Positions 7,966-15,996 of a stretch of DNA of 64,000 nt are shown here, one piece after another. The notes under the pieces were generated by a model. That model made no database searches. It was not told where the DNA came from and worked only from the letters and a program-made list of their open reading frames with translations. Within the stretch, counting starts at the first letter, position 1. Each line of letters opens with the position of its first letter. Location: the NCBI GenBank assembly GCA_001768735.1, contig MEMB01000002.1, positions 492,696 to 556,695 on the forward strand, read 5' to 3'. Both the position numbers and the translations under genes were made by a program. This DNA comes from Alphaproteobacteria bacterium GWF2_58_20 (GTDB lineage: Bacteria > Pseudomonadota > Alphaproteobacteria > UBA1247).

Positions 7966-9341
7966 AAATCCTGATCTGTGGCGGCGGTGATGTGGGGGAG
8001 AGCATCGCCCGTTACCTTTCCACCGAAAACATCTCCGTCTCCATCATTGACACATCTCCGGAACTCGTCCAGCGCCTGAACGATACGCTGGATGTCACTG
8101 CCTTTGCAGGCCATGCCGCCCATCCGGCAACCCTGGAACTGGCAGGCGCAGCAGCGGCCGACCTGCTTGTGGCCGCCACCTCCAGCGATGAAGTCAACCT
8201 TGTCGCCTGCCATATCGCCCGCCATCTTTTCAAAACTCCGGTCTGCATCGCACGTGTCAATGATCCCAGCTATCTTGGGGACGGAAAACAGGGCCTTTTC
8301 AATGAAGGCGGCTTTGCAGTGGATGATGTCATTTTCCCTGCCCGCGAAATTGCCCAGGCCTTTCTTTTGCGTCTCAAGGCTCCCGGTGCCCAGCTCATGA
8401 TTCCACTAAGTGGAGACAGAATCCGGCTTTATGGTGTTCTCTGCGCCGCCGATTGCCCGCTGGTCGGCACGCCACTTCGGCAGCTGGCAGAACTGTTTCC
8501 GGATATCAAGGCTTCCATTGGTGCCATCCGGCGTGGAGAACACATCATCATTCCCAGCGGGGAAGACATGCTCATGGAAGGTGATGAAGCTTATTTTGCT
8601 GTAGCTTCAGAACATGCGGCCAGAGCCATGGCTACACTTGGGCATCAGGAAATCCTGCACCAGCGATTCATCATCCTTGGCGGTGGAGATACAGGTTTCC
8701 TGCTTGCCGGAATGATCCACAAGGATTTTCCGGGGGCACGCGTAACCTTGATTGAATCCAGCCGCACACGGGCGGAATTCCTGGCCCAGAGACTTCCTTT
8801 TGCGACCATCATTCATGGCGATGGCCTTGAACCGACCATCCTGATGGAAGCCGCCATTGATGCTGGCGGAACCTTCATTGCCACAACGCCAGATGATGAA
8901 AACAATGTGCTGGCCTCCCTTCTGGCAAAGCGCATGGGAGCGGAACGTGCCATTCCGCTCATTGAAAAAACAAATTACAACCCGCTGGTCACCAATTCCG
9001 GCATTGATGCCGTGGTCAACCCACGCACCATCATCTCATCGAAAATCCTCCAATTCATCCGTACGGGAAGCATCCGGGCCGTTCATGCCCTGACATCCGG
9101 CAGCGCGGAGGTGTTTGAGGGGGAAGTACAGGCGGCATCGCCCTTGGCCCAAAACCCAATCCGCGACCTCCACCTTTCGGGAAATGTCCGGGTTGCAGCC
9201 TTCCTGCGCCAAGGCAATGTCATTCTCGCCCGCCCGAATACGGAAGGCGAGGAAGGCGATATCGCCATTGTCTTTGCAGCCAGAAAACACGCGAAAACTG
9301 CCCAGAAACTTTTTGGCATTGAAAGAGAGGATGCCCCATGA
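7962..9341 (+). CDS. trkA: Trk potassium uptake regulatory protein TrkA
   Basis: 459 residues, standard for a duplicated TrkA. It is a cytoplasmic NAD(H)-binding ring protein that gates the TrkH/TrkG potassium channel. There are two RCK-N Rossmann domains, seen as ICGGGDVGESIA at the N-terminus and ILGGGDTGFLLA near residue 233, each followed by a TrkA-C domain. ntrX-trkA adjacency is conserved in alphaproteobacteria. No trkH/ktrB channel gene lies in the window. It overlaps ntrX upstream and the HAD gene downstream by 4 bases each. Confidence 0.95.
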   Translation: MKILICGGGDVGESIARYLSTENISVSIIDTSPELVQRLNDTLDVTAFAGHAAHPATLELAGAAAADLLVAATSSDEVNLVACHIARHLFKTPVCIARVNDPSYLGDGKQGLFNEGGFAVDDVIFPAREIAQAFLLRLKAPGAQLMIPLSGDRIRLYGVLCAADCPLVGTPLRQLAELFPDIKASIGAIRRGEHIIIPSGEDMLMEGDEAYFAVASEHAARAMATLGHQEILHQRFIILGGGDTGFLLAGMIHKDFPGARVTLIESSRTRAEFLAQRLPFATIIHGDGLEPTILMEAAIDAGGTFIATTPDDENNVLASLLAKRMGAERAIPLIEKTNYNPLVTNSGIDAVVNPRTIISSKILQFIRTGSIRAVHALTSGSAEVFEGEVQAASPLAQNPIRDLHLSGNVRVAAFLRQGNVILARPNTEGEEGDIAIVFAARKHAKTAQKLFGIEREDAP

Positions 9342-9991
9342 TCCTTCCGCGCGTCATCATTTTTGACTGGGACGACACGCTTGCGGAAAACTGGTCTGCA
9401 CTCACTTATGCCTGCAATACCGCCCTTTCCACATTTGGTATTCCCGAAATCACACAGGAAGACATGCGGGCCCGCTCCAGCAAATCGCTGAGGCAACAAT
9501 TCCCGGAAATCTTTGGCGACCGGTGGCTGGAAGCCCAAACGCTTTTCTATGATGCCTATGAAAAACGCCATATCGACACCCTTCAGGCGCGTCCGGGCGC
9601 AGCTGATCTCCTGAGGGAACTGCGCCGTCGCGGAATCCGTATGGCCATTGTCAGCAACAAGAATGGCGACATTCTCCGTCGTGAGGTTTCCGCATTGGGA
9701 TGGGATACTTATTTCAGCCATGTCATTGGCGCCATGGATGCCCCAGAAGACAAACCGGATCCCATTGTTGTAAAAATGGCAATGGAAGGCATGCCGGAAA
9801 CACCACCGGAATCTGTCTGGTTGGTGGGCGACCAGCCTTCAGACCTTGCCTGCGCCCACAACTCCGGTTGCCTGCCCGTCCTCATGAACCCAGGAGATAT
9901 TGAATCCCCGATTCCCCCTGCCCATCATGTTCCCGACTGTGACGGGCTCAAGTTGCTCATTGCGCGCATGTTTGATACGATCTGCTTGTAA
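9338..9991 (+). CDS. HAD-superfamily phosphatase (phosphoglycolate phosphatase-like)
   Basis: 217 residues. HAD motifs appear in order: motif I FDWDDTLAE with nucleophile Asp at residue 9, motif II VSNKN near 106, motif III Lys in EDKPDP, and motif IV VGDQPSDLACA. A helical cap of the Gph/CbbY type lies between motifs I and II. It probably dephosphorylates a small phosphometabolite; substrate cannot be read from sequence. It is coupled to trkA by a 4-base overlap and ends 46 bases before hfq. Confidence 0.85.
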   Translation: MILPRVIIFDWDDTLAENWSALTYACNTALSTFGIPEITQEDMRARSSKSLRQQFPEIFGDRWLEAQTLFYDAYEKRHIDTLQARPGAADLLRELRRRGIRMAIVSNKNGDILRREVSALGWDTYFSHVIGAMDAPEDKPDPIVVKMAMEGMPETPPESVWLVGDQPSDLACAHNSGCLPVLMNPGDIESPIPPAHHVPDCDGLKLLIARMFDTICL

Positions 9992-10001
9992 AAACAATAA
10001 A
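9972..10001 (+). promoter_or_regulatory. Candidate hfq promoter
   Basis: TTGATA (9972-9977) and AATAAA (9996-10001) are separated by 18 bases, within the end of the HAD gene and the short gap before hfq. A start near 10008 would leave a leader of about 30 bases with the ribosome site AAAGGG. hfq genes often have their own promoter in addition to readthrough. Identified by eye. Confidence 0.3.
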
Positions 10002-10037
10002 AAGACCATACCTTTACCTGAATGAAAGGGCATATCC

Positions 10038-10286
10038 ATGACGGACAAGACAAAAAACATCCAGGATCATTTCCTCAATATCTTGAGGAAGGAAAAACAA
10101 TCCGTGACGATTTTCCTCTCAAGCGGCGTCAAGCTGCAGGGAATTCTTTGTGGTTTTGATAGTTTTTGCATCATGCTGCGTCGTGACGACCATGTGCAGC
10201 TCGTATATAAACATGCCATCTCCACCATCATGCCCGCAGAGGCCATCCGGCTTTATGATGGAGAGGATGAGGACAAAAATTCTTGA
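10038..10286 (+). CDS. hfq: RNA chaperone Hfq
   Basis: 82 residues, the usual alphaproteobacterial length with a short acidic tail. It forms a hexameric Sm ring that helps small RNAs pair with mRNAs. The Sm1 region ([20 protein letters not shown]) and the Sm2 motif YKHAIST are intact, including the QDHFLN segment (Gln and Phe) that lines the U-binding proximal face. The ribosome site AAAGGG precedes the ATG. Its stop overlaps the TTG start of hflX. Confidence 0.97.
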   Translation: MTDKTKNIQDHFLNILRKEKQSVTIFLSSGVKLQGILCGFDSFCIMLRRDDHVQLVYKHAISTIMPAEAIRLYDGEDEDKNS

Positions 10287-11608
10287 ACAAGCCCATATCT
10301 CCTTCCGGTACGCAAACCCTGGTCATCTGCCCGGCTCTCCGGCAACGCATGCCTGATCCGGAATCGGAAGCAGCCCTGGCCACGCGCAGCCCGGAGGCTC
10401 GCCTGGAAGAAGCACGCGGCCTTGCCATGGCCATTGCCCTTAATGTTGTCCATGGCGAGGTGGTGCATGTATCCCATCCAACGCCCGCCACCCTGTTTGG
10501 CAAGGGCGCGATGGAACGCATTGCCGAACTGGTTCGGGAACATGAAGCCGAGCTGGTTTTTGTGGATCATGCCGTTACCCCGGTCCAGCAGCGTAATCTG
10601 GAAAAGGCATGGAACACAAAAGTCATTGAGCGGACCGGCCTCATTCTTGAAATCTTTGGTGAACGCGCACGCACGGGGGAGGGGAAGTTGCAGGTAGAAT
10701 TGGCTGCGCTCACTTACCAGCGTTCCCGCCTTGTGCGGTCATGGACACATCTTGAGCGCCAGCGCGGCGGCTTTGGTTTCATCGGTGGTCCTGGCGAAAC
10801 CCAGCTGGAAGCCGACCGTCGCCTGATCGGTGACCAGATCACCCGAATCAAGGCGGAGCTGGAGAATGTCATCCGCACACGCGAATTGCACCGGCAGGCC
10901 CGCAAGCGCGTTCCTTATGCCGTCGTTGCGCTGGTGGGCTATACCAATGCTGGAAAATCCACCCTGTTCAACCGGTTGACGAAATCCGAGGTTTTCGCCA
11001 AGGATCTGCTGTTTGCAACGCTCGACCCCACCATGCGCGAAGTGCGTCTGCCCACCGGACGACACATCATCCTGTCCGACACGGTGGGATTCATCTCCGA
11101 CCTGCCCACACAACTGGTGGCAGCTTTCCGGGCAACGCTGGAGGAAGTCCAGCAGGCGGATGTCATCTTGCACGTGCGCGACATCTCCCACCCGGACACG
11201 GAAGCCCAGAAAGCCGATGTCATGGCGGTTCTGGCGGATCTCGACATTGACACGGGCGAGCAGGGGAACCTGATCGAGGTTTCCAACAAGATGGATCTCA
11301 TGCCCCCTGAAGATGCCCAATGGCTGGCAAAAGAATTGTCGGAAAGCCTCAATCGGGCTGCCGTTTCCGCCATCACGGGGGAGGGGCTTGACCTCCTCCT
11401 GCGCAAGATTGAAAGCCTGCTTTCAAAAGACATGTGTGTAGCGGAATACAGCCTGGACATTTCCAATGGCGCAGCCCTTGCCTGGCTCTATGAACATGCG
11501 GAAGTGTTGAAACGCAAGGATGATGAGGAAAAAGTCCACCTGAAAGTTCGCATCTCCCCCGATAACATTGGGCGATTTGAAGGAAGGTTCCTTGGTTTCG
11601 ACCAATGA
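10283..11608 (+). CDS. hflX: Ribosome-associated GTPase HflX
   Basis: 441 residues if translation starts at the TTG at 10283, which overlaps the hfq stop (TTGA) and has GAGGA about ten bases upstream; the next ATG (10349) has no ribosome site. HflX splits stalled ribosomes. The N-terminal HflX domain ends in the family signature [15 protein letters not shown], followed by the GTPase motifs G1 [10 protein letters not shown]3 DTVGFI and G4 NKMD. The hfq-hflX pair is conserved across proteobacteria. The uncharacterised gene that follows starts within two bases of its stop. Confidence 0.95.
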   Translation: MNKPISPSGTQTLVICPALRQRMPDPESEAALATRSPEARLEEARGLAMAIALNVVHGEVVHVSHPTPATLFGKGAMERIAELVREHEAELVFVDHAVTPVQQRNLEKAWNTKVIERTGLILEIFGERARTGEGKLQVELAALTYQRSRLVRSWTHLERQRGGFGFIGGPGETQLEADRRLIGDQITRIKAELENVIRTRELHRQARKRVPYAVVALVGYTNAGKSTLFNRLTKSEVFAKDLLFATLDPTMREVRLPTGRHIILSDTVGFISDLPTQLVAAFRATLEEVQQADVILHVRDISHPDTEAQKADVMAVLADLDIDTGEQGNLIEVSNKMDLMPPEDAQWLAKELSESLNRAAVSAITGEGLDLLLRKIESLLSKDMCVAEYSLDISNGAALAWLYEHAEVLKRKDDEEKVHLKVRISPDNIGRFEGRFLGFDQ

Positions 11609-11609
11609 C

Positions 11610-12374
11610 ATGATCCTTCTCTACCACCCGGACATGGAAAAGACTGCGTCGACAGATCCTCCCTATGCGGCGATATTCCAAAAAATGGAAAAAACATTGG
11701 TGTTTGTGGCCGCACGCCATGTTTTCACGAAAGAACACCCAACCCTTGTCCTCATCGCCCGCATGATGGACGCCTCCGTGCCGGAGATCCTGATTCAGGA
11801 ACGTACTGATTCCGAAATGGGCCGCCCCCACGAACTGGGGGAAATCAGTTTTGCAAAGCATGAGGCCATAAAACGCGGACTGAAAGATATTCGCGGCGGC
11901 GAGCCGGAACACGGAGCTTTGGAAGCAGCGCTCATGGCGGCAGGCTACACCCATGAGGATTTCCGATTTTTCCATTTTGCGCGCCAAATCTCCTGTGCTG
12001 TCCGGTTTGGTAATGCCAATATCCGGGAAATGGCTCGGAAAAGCCTACGGGATATTCCATTTTCAGACTTTCGTGACTGGTTTCATGTCCATATCGGGCG
12101 AGCGGATCGCAACAGCCTTGGAAAAACCAGCCCCTATGCCCCCATCATGGACGGAACGCACACCCAATGCATCGCTGCCACCGAAGGGCAGGTACGGGAT
12201 CAAAACATTTTCAAAACCATACGGCAGGCGCTTGCCAAAAAAAATCGCGTGATGGTGGTTTATGGGGCTTCCCATTTCCTGACCCTGCGTCCCGCGCTTG
12301 AAGCCCTGATGGGCCAGCCCAACATCATTCCGGGCGCAGGGCCTGTGTCGGATGGCGTTTTGGCAAATTTGTAA
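11610..12374 (+). CDS. Uncharacterised protein, possibly TraB/EreA-ChaN-like
   Basis: 254 residues from the ATG at 11610; a TTG at 11592 with AAGGAAGG four bases upstream is an alternative start with a better ribosome site. I do not recognise a family with confidence. The layout recalls the TraB/ChaN/erythromycin-esterase fold: an N-terminal strand ending in His (LVFVAARH), a following helix and strand ending in Glu (EILIQE), and a C-terminal strand ending Gly-x-x-His (VMVVYGASH). No signal peptide or membrane helix is seen. It is the last gene of the ntrYX-hflX operon and converges on the 12553 gene. Confidence 0.6.
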   Translation: MILLYHPDMEKTASTDPPYAAIFQKMEKTLVFVAARHVFTKEHPTLVLIARMMDASVPEILIQERTDSEMGRPHELGEISFAKHEAIKRGLKDIRGGEPEHGALEAALMAAGYTHEDFRFFHFARQISCAVRFGNANIREMARKSLRDIPFSDFRDWFHVHIGRADRNSLGKTSPYAPIMDGTHTQCIAATEGQVRDQNIFKTIRQALAKKNRVMVVYGASHFLTLRPALEALMGQPNIIPGAGPVSDGVLANL

Positions 12375-12537
12375 TGGACGCATAAAACGCCGCAGCCTCA
12401 ACCGCACAGGTCAGGCATAACCCTGTCATGCAATCCTTGATATAAGTCATGTTTACCCGGAAAAGCTTGGGATCATCGCGTTTCAGGGCAGGGCGAATAC
12501 CTGCCTGGATCGGCTCTATCTCCAGCAAGGTGTACAC
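12325..12537 (-). CDS. Possible small protein (70 residues), weak candidate
   Basis: A GTG-started frame that lies 15 bases downstream of the 12553-13713 gene on the same strand and overlaps the end of the opposing gene by 50 bases. AGGT lies three bases before the GTG, closer than usual. The middle is hydrophobic and cysteine-containing (DCMTGLCLTCAVEAAAF). No family is recognised; it may be spurious. Confidence 0.2.
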   Translation of the reverse strand: MYTLLEIEPIQAGIRPALKRDDPKLFRVNMTYIKDCMTGLCLTCAVEAAAFYASITNLPKRHPTQALRPE

Positions 12538-12552
12538 ATGACCTCAAGCGTT

Positions 12553-13713
12553 TCATGCATTCCAGAGCATGGCTGGAGCTGGGACTTTTGGGCGTTTACG
12601 CGGGGAGGGAGGGGGAATGTCCTGAAGATGCCGGAGGGATTGCACACAGGCTTGCATGAACCTTGCGGCCTCTTTTTCAAGAGGCGTCCGTACCAGTGGC
12701 GGAGCGCCTTCCCTAAGGAATGCGGCAGCAAGCGCCTGCGCTTTCCTGACAATCTTTTTCCGTTTGGCAAAAGCTGTTGCAGAAAGGGCGTGCCGTGCAT
12801 GGGCTGCATCGATGAAGGCAACCAGTTTGGCATCTGACATGCGCGCAAAATCCTGGCCACGGTCTGCAATTTCCTTCAGGACTTTCCGCAAGACATGTCC
12901 GTTGGCATGACAGGCTGGATCTGTTTCAAAATCAACCTGATGCGTTTTCCCGACATGCGCTTTCCGCAAGGCTGCCAGATCACGAACAGCAATCAGGGTG
13001 GATGCATCATCAAGGCTTCCCGTATCCCGGCACAGCCCAGCCATGGCGGCTATATCTGCCCGCAGTTCACGGTTGGCAAGGCGCCAACCTTTTTCAGCAC
13101 CCCGCATGAGGTCAAGGGATTCCGTGCCGTGCCCAAAAGCCTCATGATACAAGATGCTGCGGGCTGTCATGATTTGAGCCTGAGGTCCTTGCAGCTTGGT
13201 GGAGTGGAGAACACACATCTCCGCTGCATAATGGTTGCCACAGGCCGCATCCATGAACACGATCCCCACCAAGGGAGATTGTTCAATCATTTGCGCGAGG
13301 GGCACATTGCCAGCATTTTCAAGGGCAAAAATCATGTTGGCGCTCATGGGATAGTTGCCAACCCCGGCCACATTTTCAAACGCGCCCTGTTCATGAAGGG
13401 TTTTGGAAACCTCATCCGCAAGGCCGAACATCAGGGGGGATGCTCCATGAAATCCGGCCATTCCCGCCTTGATGGCGGCGCCTGTGGCTTTGGGGGAAGC
13501 GAGATGCACACTTTGGCCCAAGACAACCACCAATGACCTGCCAAAAGATTCCAGCCCATGCATTTTGTGCTGGAATTCATCAAGGAGGGCGGAATGCTCC
13601 CTGGCGGGGAGATTGCCAGCAGCCAAAAGGGTCTGCATCTTTTCCGGGCTCCATGCATCAAGCCCTGAAAGCAGGATAGGCACGTTCCGGAAAACATCCT
13701 GAAGCTGTGTCAT
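12553..13713 (-). CDS. Uncharacterised protein with HExxxH motif
   Basis: 386 residues, no signal peptide. The only recognisable feature is HEAFGHGTE at residues 190-198, an HExxxH metal-binding pattern of the kind found in TldD-type peptidases (HEAxGHG), followed by a helix NRELRADIAA with a Glu 21 residues downstream. The rest shows no TldD similarity to my eye, and the C-terminal ~60 residues are basic (RKRPKVPAP). A metal-dependent hydrolase is a reasonable guess only. It is separated from mazG by 45 bases on the same strand. Confidence 0.6.
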   Translation of the reverse strand: MTQLQDVFRNVPILLSGLDAWSPEKMQTLLAAGNLPAREHSALLDEFQHKMHGLESFGRSLVVVLGQSVHLASPKATGAAIKAGMAGFHGASPLMFGLADEVSKTLHEQGAFENVAGVGNYPMSANMIFALENAGNVPLAQMIEQSPLVGIVFMDAACGNHYAAEMCVLHSTKLQGPQAQIMTARSILYHEAFGHGTESLDLMRGAEKGWRLANRELRADIAAMAGLCRDTGSLDDASTLIAVRDLAALRKAHVGKTHQVDFETDPACHANGHVLRKVLKEIADRGQDFARMSDAKLVAFIDAAHARHALSATAFAKRKKIVRKAQALAAAFLREGAPPLVRTPLEKEAARFMQACVQSLRHLQDIPPPSPRKRPKVPAPAMLWNA

Positions 13714-13758
13714 GTCGCAAGCTTAGGAAATAAATTCCCGGCCTGGCAAGCACAAATT

Positions 13759-14553
13759 TCAAAACCCCTGTTTCTTGGCCTCGTCCCAGAGCGCATCCAT
13801 CTCTGTCATGGGCATGGTTTCCAAGGATTTTCCGGCTTCAAGAGCCTTTTTCTCCACAAAACGAAACCGTCGCTCGAACTTGGCAGACGTGGAACGCAAG
13901 GCGCTGTCGGTGTCCACCTGGAGGTGGCGTGACAGGTTGGAAAGCACAAAAAGGACATCGCCCAATTCATCTTCCAACCGCGCATGTGGAGCGCCCTTTT
14001 CCACTTCGGCCCTCAATTCGGCCAGTTCTTCCTGAACCTTGTCAAAGATGGGAAGGGCAGAGGGCCAGTCAAACCCGATCCGGGCGGCCCGGGCCTGAAG
14101 CTTTTTGGCCCGCATCATGGGGGGAAGGGCATGCGGCACATCGTCGAGGACGCTCTCATGGCCTTTTTCCTTCCGTTCCTGCACTTTCTGGTCTTCCCAT
14201 AAGCGTTTGGTCTGCTCGGCGGGAATGCTGGCATTATCATCCAAAAAAATATGGGGATGCCGACGTTCCAGCTTGTTGGAAATGGCATTCGCGATGTCAT
14301 CCATGTCAAACAGCCCGGCTTCCTTGGCCATCTGGGCATAAAACACTACCTGGAACAGAAGATCGCCACATTCGTCCTTCAGCGAATTCATGTCGTTCCG
14401 GGCAATGGCATCCGACACCTCATAGGCTTCCTCCACCGTATAAGGTGCAATGGTGGCAAATGTCTGCTGCCGATCCCAGTTGCAGCCTTTTTCTGGATCA
14501 CGCAAACGCGCCATGATTCCAAGAAGACGGTTTATCCCGTTGTTTGTCATCAT
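13759..14553 (-). CDS. mazG: Nucleoside triphosphate pyrophosphohydrolase MazG
   Basis: 264 residues, the full two-repeat MazG length. It hydrolyses (d)NTPs to NMP and pyrophosphate, cleaning the nucleotide pool. The first repeat carries EEAYE...ECGDLLFQV (EExxE...ExxD metal site), and WEDQK and KLQARAARIGFDWPS lead into the second repeat with a second EELAEL...ELGDVLF. Its ATG overlaps the stop of the upstream double MazG-like gene by 4 bases, so both are translated together. mazG near hflX is a common alphaproteobacterial arrangement. Confidence 0.95.
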   Translation of the reverse strand: MMTNNGINRLLGIMARLRDPEKGCNWDRQQTFATIAPYTVEEAYEVSDAIARNDMNSLKDECGDLLFQVVFYAQMAKEAGLFDMDDIANAISNKLERRHPHIFLDDNASIPAEQTKRLWEDQKVQERKEKGHESVLDDVPHALPPMMRAKKLQARAARIGFDWPSALPIFDKVQEELAELRAEVEKGAPHARLEDELGDVLFVLSNLSRHLQVDTDSALRSTSAKFERRFRFVEKKALEAGKSLETMPMTEMDALWDEAKKQGF

Positions 14554-15956
14554 AAAATCTCCTTCAGACCGGACAATATGGAATTTTCATCAAAACCACC
14601 CTGCCAACGGGCAAGCTTGAGCGCAGCAAACATCAAGTCACCCAGTTCCCGCTGCGCCAGAAATGTGTTTCCTTGCGCCATTTCCGCCTCAAGCTCAAGG
14701 ATTTCCTCGTCCACCTTGTCCTGCACCGCCGCCACATCACGCCATTCAAATCCGTGGGATACGGCAACTTCCTGAAGCCGGATGGAACGGGCAATGGCAG
14801 AGCATCCCTCCGGAAGTCCAGAAAAAATGCCAAATGCCTCATGATCCGCAGTCGGGGCAGGAGAGTACTCCAGGATTTCCCGCATACCAAAAAATCCCCT
14901 GCGCAGACAGTTTTCCGCCATGAAAACCACCTGCATGATCATGTCCCCCAGTTCTTCATCAAACAGGGGCATGTCGCCACGTTCATATGCGTCAGTTGCT
15001 TCAAAACCTTCTTCAACCGCATGAAGCGCAATGGAAAGTGGCGTTTGCGAAAGTGTCCATGCATCTCCCTTTGCAGGATCGGCAAGGTCTTCAGCCAACT
15101 TGGAAAGCCCCAGGAAACCGGGAAAGCCTGCCTCATTAAAACGGTGCCCATTTTTTTGTTTGAAAACATGGGGATGTTCCTGTCCCTTGGAAGCCCTCCA
15201 CAGGCCCATCATCTCATCAAGAGAGGAATCCCCGAGGCTTTTTCCACGTTTGAACAAGGCATCCTCAACGGCTGACAACCTTCTGAAAAACTTGTCATTT
15301 GTCATGCGTAAAGCATGTTCCGGATCCATCTTTTCCTGAAAAGCCCAAGCGGAAAGAAACAAAATGGCCGTTTCAAAATGGCCACAACGCAAGGATTCTG
15401 AAAAGTTGGCAAGAGAGCAAGGTCTTGGAGGGTATTGCCGAAAAACCTTCACAAGCCGCATCAGGGAGGGAAGCTCACACGAAATGGCATCGGGAGATGG
15501 AACAATCCCTTTTTCCTTGACCTTGCCTGCCTTCCATGAACCAAACCTGTCACCGGAACCTTCTTCCGGCATCATCCGACGACGGATTTTTGCTTCCATG
15601 CCAGATGCTTGAACATCAAAATTGAAACCGCACAGGTGATCCAGCACGGAAATGCAAAGAAGGATTTCCGAAAGTTCCCGGCACATGGCCGGAACATCTT
15701 CCATGTCAGCCGCCACAGCAAGCCGCATGGCACCCTCCCGCATGTGGGGAAGGGTACCTTCCGGCGAATGCGCCCAGAGGGGCCTCCCGTCCTTCCTGTC
15801 AAGAAATGCGGAAAGAGTACCTTCCATTGCGAACATCTCCATAAAATGCTGCATCAAGGCGGAACAAGCTAGTCTTCCATCCACGTTCCTGTCAAGAAAG
15901 GCTTCCGGCCCAAAAGGATATAAAAAAGTTTGACCTTTCGCGGCAAAGAATGCCAT
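14550..15956 (-). CDS. Tandem, partly degenerate MazG-like protein
   Basis: 468 residues built from two consecutive MazG-like units. The C-terminal unit (~310-468) keeps both metal sites: EEGFEATDAYERG...EELGDM and DEEILELEAEMAQG...RELGDLMF, plus the linker RLQEVAVSHGFEWRDV, which matches KLQARAARIGFDWPS of mazG. The N-terminal unit has lost them (RELSEILLCI replaces the ExxD helix), but its end, TNDKFFRRLSAVEDALFKRG...SLDEMMGLW, matches the end of the neighbouring MazG. The gene thus looks like a duplicated, fused mazG in which one copy decayed. It is coupled to mazG by ATGA. Whether it hydrolyses nucleotides or regulates MazG is unknown. Confidence 0.75.
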   Translation of the reverse strand: MAFFAAKGQTFLYPFGPEAFLDRNVDGRLACSALMQHFMEMFAMEGTLSAFLDRKDGRPLWAHSPEGTLPHMREGAMRLAVAADMEDVPAMCRELSEILLCISVLDHLCGFNFDVQASGMEAKIRRRMMPEEGSGDRFGSWKAGKVKEKGIVPSPDAISCELPSLMRLVKVFRQYPPRPCSLANFSESLRCGHFETAILFLSAWAFQEKMDPEHALRMTNDKFFRRLSAVEDALFKRGKSLGDSSLDEMMGLWRASKGQEHPHVFKQKNGHRFNEAGFPGFLGLSKLAEDLADPAKGDAWTLSQTPLSIALHAVEEGFEATDAYERGDMPLFDEELGDMIMQVVFMAENCLRRGFFGMREILEYSPAPTADHEAFGIFSGLPEGCSAIARSIRLQEVAVSHGFEWRDVAAVQDKVDEEILELEAEMAQGNTFLAQRELGDLMFAALKLARWQGGFDENSILSGLKEIL

Positions 15957-15996
15957 TCTTCCCTATATCCTTTTCAACCATGCTTCGGAGGCTGAC

